Source of the DNA: Mycobacterium lepraemurium
Lineage (GTDB): Bacteria > Actinomycetota > Actinomycetes > Mycobacteriales > Mycobacteriaceae
DNA length: 64,000 nucleotides
Direction of reading: 5' to 3'
Assembly (NCBI GenBank): GCA_002291465.1
Contig: CP021238.1
Coordinates: forward strand, 1,860,001 to 1,924,000
Position numbers and translations under genes: made by a program. Positions 18,545 to 29,923 of the stretch are shown piece after piece. Under the pieces are notes generated by a model. The model was not told where the DNA came from and did not search any database. It was given only the letters and a program-made list of their open reading frames with translations. Each line of letters opens with the position of its first letter. Within the stretch, counting starts at the first letter, position 1.

Positions 18545-18888
18545 TTGCTGTCCGCTTCCAGCCTTGCCTTGACGTTGGTGACCGCCTCGGGGTTCTCGGT
18601 CTCCAGCTTGGCGCGCAACGCCTCGGCAGCCTCGGGGTTCTCTTCCTCGAGCTTCTGGATGTAGGCGACGACGTCACCGACGGTGCGCAGACCGGCGAGG
18701 TCCTCGTCGGGAATCTTGACGCCGTACTTGTCCTCGGTCTGCACGGCGATCTCGACCATCGACAGCGAGTCGATGTCCAGGTCGTCGACGAAGGACTTCT
18801 CCGGGGTGACCTCGGAGGGCTCGATACCGGTCACCTCTTCGATGATCTCGGCGATACCGGCGATGATTTCTTCCTGGCTGACAGGCAC
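18541..18888 (-). CDS. acpM: Meromycolate extension acyl carrier protein
   Basis: 115 residues with the phosphopantetheine attachment Ser41 in [11 protein letters not shown], the universal DSL motif. The long charged C-terminal tail (residues about 83-115, rich in [15 protein letters not shown]) is the distinctive feature of mycobacterial AcpM over ordinary ACP. It carries growing meromycolate chains between FAS-II enzymes. GTG 18888 has a GAAGGGAA ribosome site. Its stop overlaps kasA. A 76-bp gap separates it from fabD. Confidence 0.96.
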   Translation of the reverse strand: MPVSQEEIIAGIAEIIEEVTGIEPSEVTPEKSFVDDLDIDSLSMVEIAVQTEDKYGVKIPDEDLAGLRTVGDVVAYIQKLEEENPEAAEALRAKLETENPEAVTNVKARLEADSK

Positions 18889-18964
18889 AGCATTTCCCTT
18901 CGTAATGTGTTGTGAATCAGTCGAACTGACGTGTGTTATGCGGTTGTACTGGTCGAGCTGGCTA

Positions 18965-19873
18965 TTAAAGCTCAGCCAAAGCGTCCAGGTCTGCGGGTGA
19001 CTTCACGGCTCGTGCCGAAACCCCCCGAAGTTCTCGCTTGGCGATGTCGGTGAGAGTGCCCGCGGGCGGGAACTCCACGGCCGCTGCGACTTCCAGCTCG
19101 CGCAGCGTGGCGGTGCACAGGTCCCAGCGGACAGGCTGGGTCAGCTGGGCGACCAGCGCCTCCATCGCCGCGGCCGCCGAGGCGACCGGCTTGCCGTCGC
19201 GGTTAGACAGCAGCGTGGCGGTGGGCTCGGCCGTCTGGACGGCGGCCGCCGCGGCGGCGTAGCCGTCGAGCGCCGAGGCCATGTACTTGGTGTGGAACGC
19301 TCCGGCCACCCCGAGGGCGCGCACCCGGGCCTTCGCCGGGGGATCCTCGGCCAGCTTCTCCAGCGCGGCCAGCGACCCGGCGGCGACGATCTGGCCGGCG
19401 GCGTTGCGGTTTGCGAGGAACAGGTCGAGCTGCTCGAGCCGGGCGAGGACCTCGGCCTCGTCGCCGCCGAGCACCGCGGACATGCCGGTCGACTCGACCG
19501 CGCACGCCTTGGCCATCTCGGCGCCGCGGGTGGCGGCCAGCGCGACGGCGTCGTCGGCGGCCATTATGCCGGCGATCGCGTAAGCGGCGATCTCCCCGAC
19601 GGAGTGGCCCGCTACGACCAGGTCGGCGTCGGCGAGCAGGCTGCGCCGGGTCAGCTCCTGGTGGGCGAGCAGCGTGGCGGCGACGACGAGCGGCTGGGTG
19701 AACGCGGTGTCGGTGATCTCTTCGGTCGATGCGGTGGTGCCCAGGCGAACCAGGTCGAGGCCGCTGGCCTTGGACCACAGCGCCAACTGGTCGGCGGCGC
19801 CGTCGAGCTCCAGCCATGGCGAGAGCATCCCCTCGGTCTGCGAACCCTGTCCGGGCGCAAGCAATGCAATCAC
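18965..19873 (-). CDS. fabD: Malonyl-CoA:ACP transacylase
   Basis: 302 residues. The N-terminal LLAPGQGSQTEGM is the acyltransferase opening motif and GHSVGE holds the nucleophile Ser91; the catalytic histidine lies in AGAFHTKYM near residue 196. It loads malonate from CoA onto AcpM for KasA/KasB. First gene of the FAS-II operon. Start GTG 19873. The upstream 140-bp gap carries a MabR-type inverted repeat and a TAATCT -10 box, so the operon's promoter lies here. The frame is clean. Confidence 0.94.
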   Translation of the reverse strand: MIALLAPGQGSQTEGMLSPWLELDGAADQLALWSKASGLDLVRLGTTASTEEITDTAFTQPLVVAATLLAHQELTRRSLLADADLVVAGHSVGEIAAYAIAGIMAADDAVALAATRGAEMAKACAVESTGMSAVLGGDEAEVLARLEQLDLFLANRNAAGQIVAAGSLAALEKLAEDPPAKARVRALGVAGAFHTKYMASALDGYAAAAAAVQTAEPTATLLSNRDGKPVASAAAAMEALVAQLTQPVRWDLCTATLRELEVAAAVEFPPAGTLTDIAKRELRGVSARAVKSPADLDALAEL

Positions 19874-19916
19874 GTGTTTAAGAGAACACTGTGGAAACGG
19901 TTTTGGCGGGTGTAAC

Positions 19917-19960
19917 AGATTATGAACCTCGTCTTAGGTTTTTGTGTACACCCTACAAAA
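19917..19960 (-). promoter_or_regulatory. FAS-II operon promoter with MabR-type operator
   Basis: The inverted repeat TTTTGT-N9-ACAAAA occupies 19940-19960. On the minus strand a TAATCT -10 box follows (19922-19917), giving a likely transcription start near 19909 and a leader of about 36 nt before fabD. The operator would cover roughly -31 to -51. As I recall, MabR of M. tuberculosis binds an inverted repeat of this form upstream of fabD; the repeat here is directly seen, the binding inferred. Confidence 0.65.
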
Positions 19961-20013
19961 TAGCTCGGTAAGCTACTGGTTTGATATCGTGCCGCGATCT
20001 GTTGCCCGGGTCA

Positions 20014-21330
20014 CTATTCGCCCGATTGCCCCCGCACAGCACCGTTGACCGGCAGCGGAACGGCGGGCATGGCGGTGCTGGGCGGATGCGTCGGGTAGTT
20101 GAGCTGCCTGACCGTCGCGGCCACTCGTAGCACATATGCGTCCCGCGGCTGCATGGGATCGCGGCCGGTGAAGTCGGTGATCCGCTTGAATCGGTAGCGC
20201 ACGGTGTTTGGATGAACGAACAACTTTCTGGCACAAGCCTCAATCGCGCCACCAGAATCTAAGAAAGCGTCCAGGGTTTCGATGAGGGTGGGGCCGGCGT
20301 CGGCCAACGGGCCCATCACGTCGGTGTGCAGCGCCACGATCGCCGACGCATCGCCCATCAGGGCGCGTTCCGGCAGGAGCTCGCGGGCCAGCACCGGCCG
20401 TGGCGCTCCGCGCCAGCCGCCGACCGCGTTCATCCCGGATATCGCCTCGCTGGCGCTGTGGTAGGCCGCCGTCAGCATCGGTGCGGTGGGCCCGACGACG
20501 ACAGGGCCGTCGGAGAACGCCTCCAGCAGATCGCCCAGGAATTTGTCGGTCGATGACAATTGGCCGGAAACTATAGCGACCAGCCAGGTGCCGTGCACGT
20601 CGGTCAGCGCCGCCCGGCCGTGCTGCGCGGCGATGTCGCGGACGTGCTGGCTGGCGCGTTCGCTGTCGCCGGGGCCGGTCGAGCCGTCGCGGCCGGGCGC
20701 CGGCGTCCCGACCACGACCGTCGCCGGGGCGGTGGTGTCCCAGTTCAGCGCCGCGGCGCGGGACAGCAGCTCCGGGCCGGTGTCGCCGCGGACCACCGCG
20801 TCGACCACGCTGGCTTCCATCCGGCTGTCCCAGGTGCCGCGCGCCTCGGCGGCGTCGGCGTAGGCGGTGGCGGCGGTGAAGGCCAGGTCGCGGCTGTATT
20901 TCAGGACGCCGACGGTCAGGGCGGTCAGCTGCTCTTCGGAGCGGGCCAGCAGCGGCACCACCTCCTCGAAGAACTCCATGGTGACTCGGACCATCTCCAC
21001 GCTGTGCCGCAGCGCGATGCGGCGGGCCAGGTCCTGGGGCACCAGCTCGAAGGCCTGCGCGGTGTGCCGGACGTTGCTCTTGGGGTCCTGCATCCATTCG
21101 GCGAAGTTGACCACGGCCGTCTGCACCACCAGCGACACGCTGGCCCGCTGGGAGGCTTCCAGGTCGGCGAAGAACGGCAACCGGTCCTGCATCACCGACA
21201 CCGCCTCGGTGGCCAGCCGGCCGGAATACTGCTTCAGCCGGCGCAACACCGATTCCGGGACGGTATCCAGCATCTCCAGCGGAGACCGGGGATGTTTAGC
21301 GAACGGGCCGGCAAACGGGTTGTCATTCAC
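20014..21330 (-). CDS. mabR: FAS-II transcriptional regulator MabR (PucR/CdaR-type)
   Basis: 438 residues. The C-terminal PucR-type helix-turn-helix lies near residues 355-410, with LFVHPNTVRYRFKRITDFTGRDP as its recognition region (first 20 shown by position only: about 372-394). The N-terminal half is a helical regulatory domain. It sits directly upstream of the FAS-II operon, where M. tuberculosis has Rv2242, named MabR for control of mycolic acid biosynthesis. GTG 21330 has a TAGGTT box 6 nt upstream, so mabR probably has its own leaderless promoter separate from aceE. Inducer is thought to be long-chain acyl-CoA in the family literature; nothing here tests that. Confidence 0.88.
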   Translation of the reverse strand: MNDNPFAGPFAKHPRSPLEMLDTVPESVLRRLKQYSGRLATEAVSVMQDRLPFFADLEASQRASVSLVVQTAVVNFAEWMQDPKSNVRHTAQAFELVPQDLARRIALRHSVEMVRVTMEFFEEVVPLLARSEEQLTALTVGVLKYSRDLAFTAATAYADAAEARGTWDSRMEASVVDAVVRGDTGPELLSRAAALNWDTTAPATVVVGTPAPGRDGSTGPGDSERASQHVRDIAAQHGRAALTDVHGTWLVAIVSGQLSSTDKFLGDLLEAFSDGPVVVGPTAPMLTAAYHSASEAISGMNAVGGWRGAPRPVLARELLPERALMGDASAIVALHTDVMGPLADAGPTLIETLDAFLDSGGAIEACARKLFVHPNTVRYRFKRITDFTGRDPMQPRDAYVLRVAATVRQLNYPTHPPSTAMPAVPLPVNGAVRGQSGE

Positions 21331-21336
21331 CCCTAA

Positions 21337-21342
21337 AACCTA
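21337..21342 (-). promoter_or_regulatory. Leaderless -10 box for mabR
   Basis: TAGGTT on the minus strand with 6 nt to GTG 21330. No Shine-Dalgarno is needed under this model. It would let mabR be expressed independently of aceE upstream. Confidence 0.4.
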
Positions 21343-21452
21343 CGCCATCTTTTGGAGACTTCCCCCAAAGGGGCGGGGGTGTCGGGCTGTTGGGGCGCTC
21401 GCGGCGGCGCGGGGCCGACGCTCGCGTGGTGCGGGGTCGCGGCGGCCTCGAC

Positions 21453-21470
21453 CGTGAAGCTAACTTCACG
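21453..21470 (-). terminator. Hairpin in the aceE-mabR gap
   Basis: Arms CGTGAAG and CTTCACG with loop CTAA form a perfect 7-bp stem, 47 nt after the aceE stop on the minus strand. It is followed on the plus strand by CTCGGCGG, a motif also seen beside the hairpin at 47754-47767. There is no U-tract. It is a possible weak terminator for aceE or a dispersed repeat relic. The rest of the 186-bp gap is G/C-rich with nothing else recognisable. Confidence 0.4.
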
Positions 21471-21516
21471 CTCGGCGGAGGCGTGGTGGGCGTGGGCGCG
21501 CCCGCCCCGGGCGCCG

Positions 21517-24306
<2,790 letters not shown>

Positions 24307-24464
24307 CCCACTACTCCTGTAATTGGCGGATGTGTGCCGTGGGGTGGTTCGCACCCCGACCACCATCGTGCCGCACCGGTGTTCGACGCGGATAGCCGAC
24401 GTCTGGTAGCCGACTCGGCAGGCAACGCCCCGGCGGGTCGGGGACAGCCGCACACCCCACCCGG

Positions 24465-24470
24465 TAACGT
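24465..24470 (+). promoter_or_regulatory. Leaderless -10 box for the lipoprotein gene
   Basis: TAACGT ends 7 nt before GTG 24478. The 171-bp gap also serves the divergent aceE. No other clear element was seen. Confidence 0.45.
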
Positions 24471-24477
24471 CAGGACC

Positions 24478-25065
24478 GTGCTCATCCGGTGGCGTGGCGT
24501 CCCGCAGATGCAGGTGGGGGCTTTCCCCCGGCGTGGTGCGTTGGCGCTGGGCTGTGTGGCCGCCGCGCTGATCGGCATCGTGGGATGCACCTCCGTCACC
24601 AACGGAACCGCGACCCCCGACACCCGGGTGGCCCCGGCCTACCGGCAGTCCGTGTCCGCGTCGGTGTCCGCCTCGTCGGTGACCTCGAGCGTCCGCGAAT
24701 CCCAGCGCCAGCAGTCGCTGACCACCAAGGCGGTGCGCACCGCCTGCGCCGCGCTGGTCACCACAAGCAAGAACGCGATCGACAAGACCAACGAATTCGT
24801 CCAGGCGTTCAATTCGGGCCGCGGCACCGTCCCCACCGAAGGTCCGGCGATCGATGCCCTCAACGACAGCGCCAACATGGTGGCCAACAGCTTCAACGAC
24901 GCGATGTCGCAGCAGATCAAGGACGCGTTCAACGCCTACATCGACGCCGCGCACGCGGTGGCCAACGCCATCGGCACGCACGCGTCGACGTCGGAATTCA
25001 ACAAGTGCGTCGACCAGCTCAACGACACGAAGAAGAAGGCGATCCAACTCTGCCTGGCAACCTAG
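24478..25065 (+). CDS. Putative lipoprotein, Rv2240c-type
   Basis: 195 residues from GTG 24478. A basic N-terminus and hydrophobic stretch ([15 protein letters not shown]) end in the lipobox IVGC at about residue 40, predicting a lipid-anchored surface protein. The mature part is Ser/Thr-rich, then helical ([20 protein letters not shown]), with two further cysteines near the C-terminus (KCVDQL, LCLAT). GTG 24478 is favoured by a TAACGT box 7 nt upstream; ATG 24508 is an alternative that would shorten the signal peptide n-region. Divergent from aceE. Function unknown. Confidence 0.75.
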   Translation: MLIRWRGVPQMQVGAFPRRGALALGCVAAALIGIVGCTSVTNGTATPDTRVAPAYRQSVSASVSASSVTSSVRESQRQQSLTTKAVRTACAALVTTSKNAIDKTNEFVQAFNSGRGTVPTEGPAIDALNDSANMVANSFNDAMSQQIKDAFNAYIDAAHAVANAIGTHASTSEFNKCVDQLNDTKKKAIQLCLAT

Positions 25066-25161
25066 TGAGCCGGAAGTGTGAACGGGATCGTGGCTGTGCG
25101 ACGATAGTCGGCAATCACACGGTGTGCACGGCTGGCGCACATGGTTGAAGGAGGCTCCACG

Positions 25162-25584
25162 GTGGTCGCGGCGGATCACGCCCCGAGCTACGCTCGCAAA
25201 CTGGGCATCCAACGGGACCAAGTTGTCCAGGAGTGGGGCTGGGACGAAGACACCGACGACGAGATCCGCGCCGCGGTGGAGGAAGCCTGCGGCAGCGACC
25301 TGCTCGATGAGGACACCGACGAGGTGGTCGACGTCGTGCTGCTGTGGTGGCGGGACGGGGACGGCGACCTGGTGGACACGCTGATGGACGCGATCAGCCC
25401 GCTGGCCGAGGACGGGGTGATCTGGGTTTTGACGCCCAAGACCGGCAAGCCGGGACACGTGATGCCGGCCGAGATCGCCGAGGCCGCTCCGGCCGCCGGG
25501 CTGATGCCCACGTCCTCGGTCAACCTGGGCGACTGGAGCGCCAGCCGGCTGGTGCAGCCCAAATCACGCGCCGGGAAGCGTTGA
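25162..25584 (+). CDS. DUF3052 family protein, Rv2239c-type
   Basis: 140 residues from GTG 25162, which has an ideal AAGGAGG 7 nt upstream; ATG 25141 would add seven residues but lacks a site. The sequence has [21 protein letters not shown] (first 20 as visible block), acidic [15 protein letters not shown] and a C-terminal [11 protein letters not shown], the actinobacterial DUF3052 pattern. Function unknown; it is conserved next to ahpE in mycobacteria. The stop abuts the ahpE start (TGATGC, 1-bp overlap), so both are one transcript. Possible redox or cell-wall link only by neighbourhood. Confidence 0.78.
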   Translation: MVAADHAPSYARKLGIQRDQVVQEWGWDEDTDDEIRAAVEEACGSDLLDEDTDEVVDVVLLWWRDGDGDLVDTLMDAISPLAEDGVIWVLTPKTGKPGHVMPAEIAEAAPAAGLMPTSSVNLGDWSASRLVQPKSRAGKR

Positions 25585-26045
25585 TGCTGTCGGTCGGCAT
25601 CCCCGCCCCGGACTTCACCCTGCGCGACCAGAACCAGCAGCGCGTCACGCTGAGCTCTTTCCGCGGCTCCAAGAACGTGCTGCTGGTGTTCTTCCGGCTG
25701 GCGTTCACCGGGATCTGCCAGGGCGAGCTGGACTAGTTGCGCGACCATATGCCCGAGTTCGAGAACGACGACAGCGCGGTGCTGGCCATCTCGGTGGGTC
25801 CACCACCCACACACCGGATTTGGGCGCTGGAGAGCGGTTTCACCTTCCCGGTGCTGTCCGATTTCTGGCCGCACGGCGCGGTCAGCCAGAGCTACGGCGT
25901 GTTCAACGACGAGGCCGGCTACTCCAACCGCGGGGCGTTCGTCGTCGACCGGTCCGGGATCATTCGCTTCGCCGAGATGAAGCAGCCCGGCGAGTCCCGC
26001 GACCAGCGGCTGTGGACCGACGCGCTGGCGGCGCTGAAGGCCTGA
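25584..26045 (+). pseudogene. ahpE: ahpE: one-cysteine peroxiredoxin, nonsense codon 51 and altered active-site proline
   Basis: The N-terminal 50 residues match AhpE: VGIPAPDFTLRDQNQQ, then FTGICQGELD with peroxidatic Cys45. TAG at 25734-25736 replaces the Gln codon (CAG) in ELDQLRDH, and the same frame continues to a full-length C-terminus through SDFWPHGAVS and GAFVVDRSGIIRFAEM. The conserved Prx proline seven residues before Cys45 (PLAFTGIC) reads Arg (CGG). AhpE reduces alkyl peroxides and peroxynitrite, recycled by mycoredoxin/mycothiol. Nonsense plus a motif change make loss of function very likely. A downstream start at TTG 25737 would lack Cys45. Confidence 0.88.
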
Positions 26046-26092
26046 AAGTTTGGGGTCCCGGCCGGCGGGCGTGTAGCCTGCGGCCTGCACAG

Positions 26093-26164
26093 GGGCGCGT
26101 AGCTCAGTGGTAGAGCTCTGGTTTTACACACCAGCGGTCGGCGGTTCGATACCGCCCGCGCCCA
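26093..26164 (+). tRNA. valV: tRNA-Val (UAC anticodon)
   Basis: The acceptor stem GGGCGCG pairs with CGCGCCC. The anticodon stem CTGGT/ACCAG encloses loop TTTACAC, giving anticodon TAC (reads GUA). The T-arm is GGCGGTTCGATACCGCC. CCA is not encoded. The gene follows ahpE by 47 bp. The final part of the convergent cbiZ-like reading frame overlaps it on the other strand. Confidence 0.95.
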
Positions 26165-26928
26165 CCCGATGACCGGCCCGCCGGCCGGCCGCGCGCGGTG
26201 CCGAGCCGGCCGCCGAAGCCGGCTCGAAATGACTTGGCGGCGTAGGGCTCCCGACCGGTGGCCTGTGGGCGTGCCCCGAGATCCAGGACCGGGCGCCGGC
26301 GAGCACGGCGGCGTGCACCGCCCGCGGCCGGCCGGCGGGCACCGAACGTCGAGCGCGGCCCGCCGAACGCCTCCGCCGCCCCGTCGGTCGGGCAGTGCAC
26401 GACGACCGCGTCCGAGGCGGTTCCGGTGGCCCGAATCCCGGCCTCGTGCAAGGCCTGCGCCTTGGCCTTGGTGGCGGTGGCCACGGCGTTGACCAACGCC
26501 GCCTCCGACAGCCGCACCGGCGCCGCCACCACGATGTTGATCGTCCCCACCCGGTGCGGCGCCTCGCGGCGGAAGTGGTGGTCGGGCACGGCCGCCCAGG
26601 CGGGGCTGGAGAGTCCGACCGTCGCGGTCACCTGCGCGCTGCCCTCGGCGCCGAGGTGGTGGCGGGTCACGTCGACGGCGGTGAGCAGCCCGCAGCCGGC
26701 GCCGGCGAGCCCGAGCGCGGCGCCGATCTCGCTCAGCTGGTGGTCGGGGTCTGTCCGGTCGTAATTGAGCGGGACCGTGGCGTTGACCAACCAGTCCCGC
26801 GCGCCGATGCCGCCGCCGAGCGGGCCCGACGAGATGCACAGGCGGGGCTCGGTGAACCGCCAGACCAGCACCGGCAGCGACCGGCCGTGTTCGACGCGCG
26901 CGGTCAACTGGGGATGCACGGGTCTCAT
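26124..26928 (-). pseudogene. Adenosylcobinamide amidohydrolase (CbiZ-like), frameshifted
   Basis: The N-terminal 190 residues read cleanly: SSGPLGGGIGARDWLVNATVP near residue 32 (the glycine-rich opening of CbiZ proteins), then THHLG-like and RVGTINIVVAA segments. Near 26345 the sense passes to another frame giving AVHAAVLAGARSWISGHAH. That frame has no stop until it enters the antisense of tRNA-Val, so the natural end is probably lost as well. CbiZ cleaves adenosylcobinamide for salvage to cobyric acid. It lies near cobD and cobC, which fits cobalamin work. Family call moderate, break clear. Confidence 0.6.
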
Positions 26929-27017
26929 CCTCGCGGGCGGGCGCCAGCGAGCATCACCAGGCCGCTATTTCGGGCCCCGGCAGTCGCGGTGGGCTCACGC
27001 TCGCGCACTATGAACGC

Positions 27018-28136
27018 GTGAAACCGTTCCGCATCGATGTCCCCGACGACGTTCTCGACGATCTGCGCGCGCGGCTGGCCCGCGCACCCGGTGACCCGAG
27101 ACCGAATGCGTGGACGACTGGAGCCAGGGCATGCCGCTGGCCTACACCCGCGAACTGGCCGACTACTGGGCCGACGACTACGACTGGCGCGCGCGGGAAG
27201 CGGCGCTGAATCGGTTCGACCAGTTCGTCACCGAGATCGATGGCCTGGACATCCATTTCATCCATCAGCGCTCGCCGCACGCCGACGCGTTCCCGCTGCT
27301 GATCACCCACGGCTGGCCGGGCACGATCGTGGAGTTCCACAAGGTGATCGAGCCGTTGACCAACCCGGCGCCGGGACGCGCCGAGGACGCTCCACGTCGT
27401 GTGCCCGTTCCTGCCGGGCTACGGCTTCTCCGAGAAACCCACCCGCGCGGGGTGGGGCGTGGAACGGATCGCCCGGGCCTGGGAAACGCTGATGCTGCGC
27501 CTGGGCTATCAGCGCTACAGCGCGCAGGGCGGCGACTGGGGCGCGGCGGTGACCACCCAGATCGGCCGCAATCGCGGCCACTGCGTGGCCATCCACCTCA
27601 ACATGCCGATCGGCAGGCCCAGCCAGGAGGCGCTGACCAACCCCACCGAGCAGGAGCGAGCGGCGTTGGTCGCGTTGGCGAATCACCGCAAGTGGGGCAC
27701 CGGCTACTCCAAGCAGCAGTCCACCCAGCCGCAGACGCTGGGCTACGGCCTGGCCGATTCGCCGGTGGGTCAGCCGGCCTGGATCGTCGAAAAGTTCTGG
27801 GACTGGGCCGATTGCGACGGGCATCCGGAGAACGCGTTGAGCCGCGACGAGCTGCTCGACAACGTGATGGTCTACTGGGTGACCAACACCGCCGCCTCCT
27901 CGGCCCGGCTGTACTGGGAGAGCTTCTCGGCGTGGGGCGGCGGGGACCGGGTCGAATTGTCCACCGGCGTCGCGGCTTTCCCCGGCGAACTGCTCAAGGC
28001 GTCGCGCTCCTGGTGCGAGCCGGCCTACAACATCACGCACTGGACGGACATGCCGCGCGGCGGGCATTTCGCCGCATTCGAGCAGCCTGAGCTGTTCGTC
28101 GAGGATCTGCGCGTGTTCTTCGCGACGGTGTGCTGA
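27018..28136 (+). pseudogene. Epoxide hydrolase (EHN-type alpha/beta hydrolase), two frameshifts and one nonsense
   Basis: GTG 27018 starts KPFRIDVPDDVLDDLRARL, the EHN N-terminal domain. The frame then changes near 27085 (an extra GC) and a TGA at 27092-27094 stands where family members have Trp. The second frame gives VDDWSQGMPLAYTRELADYW and the oxyanion motif THGWPGTIVEF. A second shift near 27388 restores CPFLPGYGFSEKPT and the nucleophile motif GGDWGAAV to the end. These enzymes hydrolyse epoxides of lipids. M. tuberculosis has no gene exactly here; several paralogues exist elsewhere. Three lesions, clearly non-functional. Confidence 0.8.
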
Positions 28137-28142
28137 GGACGG

Positions 28143-28958
28143 CTAGACCACCCGGCGGCCCCGGTGCGCCCGGGATCTCATTTCCCACAAGTAAATTCGA
28201 TAGCCGAGGATCCACACCCCGTGCGGGATCAACCGGTCGGCCAGCCGCAACGAGAACAGCAGCCAGCCGAACCGGCGCACTGGCCCGGCGTCCAGTCCAG
28301 CTGCATCATCTCGCGGAACTCGGGGGCCAAGAACCCCGTCGTCGCAAACAGGTTGAACGGGCCGGCCAGCACCCGCAGCGGCCAGGGCAGAAAGGCCAGC
28401 GACGCCACCCCGTGCAGGTGCTCGCGCACCGGCGGGTCGATGCGCAGTTCGTCGAGCGAGCGTTTCCAGTACTCGTCGAAGGAGGCCCGGTCCGGCGGCC
28501 ACATCCGCTCGGGCACCTGCAGTGTGGTGCCCAGCCGCGCGGCGTCGCGATAGACCGCGTCGGCCGAGGCCTCATCCAGCGGGCCGTGCAGGAACTCGTG
28601 TTGGTCGACGAAGTAGCGGTACAGGCACGCCGCCATCCACAGCTGCAGCTTAGGGTCAAAAGCGTTGTAGGACACTGGGATTGACGGACTGGACCGCACC
28701 TGCCGGTGGGCGACGTCCACCGCCGCGCAGATCAACGCCCGGTCGTAGTCGGTGCTGATGGTCGCGGCGGCCAGATAGGTGCCCGTGGTGCGGGCCCGCT
28801 TGAACGGATGCATGTAGACGTTGCCGCTGTCCACCGGGCTTTCCAGCACGCCGTAGCCGACGCCGGGCAGGGACAGCTGCATGATGACGTTGGCGGCGGG
28901 CAGCAACGTCGCCGCCGGATTCAGCAGGTCGGCGACCCGCGTCGTGGGCCGCTTCATT
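28143..28958 (-). pseudogene. DUF2236 / MpaB-like oxygenase family protein, one-base frameshift near the C-terminus
   Basis: ATG 28958. The N-terminal 225 or so residues read intact ([44 protein letters not shown]) and match the DUF2236 family related to latex-clearing protein and MpaB haem oxygenases. Near 28279 one base is missing: TPGQ is followed by an off-frame tail, and adding one base restores [19 protein letters not shown] and the end at TAG 28143-28145. The lost frame covers about 45 residues, including a hydrophobic helix, so folding is probably affected. Function of mycobacterial members unknown. Divergent from cobD by 23 bp. Confidence 0.75.
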
Positions 28959-28981
28959 CCGGGCCCCGCCTCGTCGATTCC

Positions 28982-29923
28982 ATGAACCCCAGCATGAGAC
29001 GCTGCGCAGGTGTTGGCGACGCACCTCTCGGCGTGCTGATCGGTTACCTGGCCGACCGCGTGCTGGGCGACCCGCGCCGGGGTCATCCGGTGGCGCTGTT
29101 CGGCCGCGCCGCCGCCGGGCTGGAGAACCTCACCTACCGCGACGGCCGGGTCGCCGGCGCGCTGCACGTCGGGATGTCGATCGGGGCGGTGGGCCTGCTG
29201 GGGCTGGCCGTGCACCGGGCCGCCGCGCGCGCCTGCCCGCGCTGGTCGATCGCGGCGACCGCCGCGGCCGGATGGGTCTGCTCGGGTGGAACCTCGCTGA
29301 CCTGCACCGGGCTGGCCATGGCCGAGCTGCTGGAGCGCGGCGACGTCGACGCCGCCCGTTGGCTGCTGCCGTCGCTGTGCGGGCTGACCCGGGCGGCGCT
29401 GGAATCGGTCGCGGAGAACACCTCCGACGCGCAGGTGGCGCCGCTGCTGTGGGCGGCGGCCGGTGGGGTGCCCGCGGTGCTGGCGTATCGCGGCATCAAC
29501 ACGCTGGACGCGATGATCGGTCACCGCTCGCCGCGCTATCTCCGATTCGGTTGGGCGGAAGCGAAATTGGACGACGTCGCCAACTACCCGGCGGGGCGGG
29601 TCACCGCGTCGCTGACGGTGCTGCTGGCGCCGGTGGTCGGCGGCTCCCCGTCGGGCGCAGCGCGGGCCTGGCGCCGCGACGCCGCCCGCCATCCCAGCCC
29701 CAACGCCGGCGCGGTGGAGGCGGCGTTCGCCGGGGCGCTGGACGTGCGGCTGGGCGGGCCCACCCAGTACCGGCACCAGCTGCAGATCCGGCCGACCCTC
29801 GGCGCCGGCCGCGAGCCCACGGTGACCGACCTGCGCCGGGCGGTGCGGCTGTCGGCGGCGGTGCAGGCCGCCGCTGTGGCCCTGGCGGCCGGGCTGCTGG
29901 CCGCCTACCGGCGGCGTCCGTAA
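28982..29923 (+). CDS. cobD: Cobalamin biosynthesis protein CobD (adenosylcobinamide-phosphate synthase)
   Basis: 313 residues, the length I recall for Rv2236c. Starts [17 protein letters not shown]; core motifs are [19 protein letters not shown] near residue 25, [15 protein letters not shown] near 145 and [22 protein letters not shown] near 180. CobD/CbiB is an integral membrane enzyme attaching the aminopropanol arm to adenosylcobyric acid; at least four hydrophobic helices are visible. It overlaps the end of the convergent SURF1 gene by 19 bp. Intact, as is cobC, so the late cobalamin pathway may still work here. ATG 28994 is an alternative start. Confidence 0.9.
   Translation: MNPSMRRCAGVGDAPLGVLIGYLADRVLGDPRRGHPVALFGRAAAGLENLTYRDGRVAGALHVGMSIGAVGLLGLAVHRAAARACPRWSIAATAAAGWVCSGGTSLTCTGLAMAELLERGDVDAARWLLPSLCGLTRAALESVAENTSDAQVAPLLWAAAGGVPAVLAYRGINTLDAMIGHRSPRYLRFGWAEAKLDDVANYPAGRVTASLTVLLAPVVGGSPSGAARAWRRDAARHPSPNAGAVEAAFAGALDVRLGGPTQYRHQLQIRPTLGAGREPTVTDLRRAVRLSAAVQAAAVALAAGLLAAYRRRP

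Noticed and set aside
25737..26045. A restarted AhpE from TTG 25737
   Set aside because: It would lack peroxidatic Cys45 and the first two strands, so it is not a functional peroxiredoxin.
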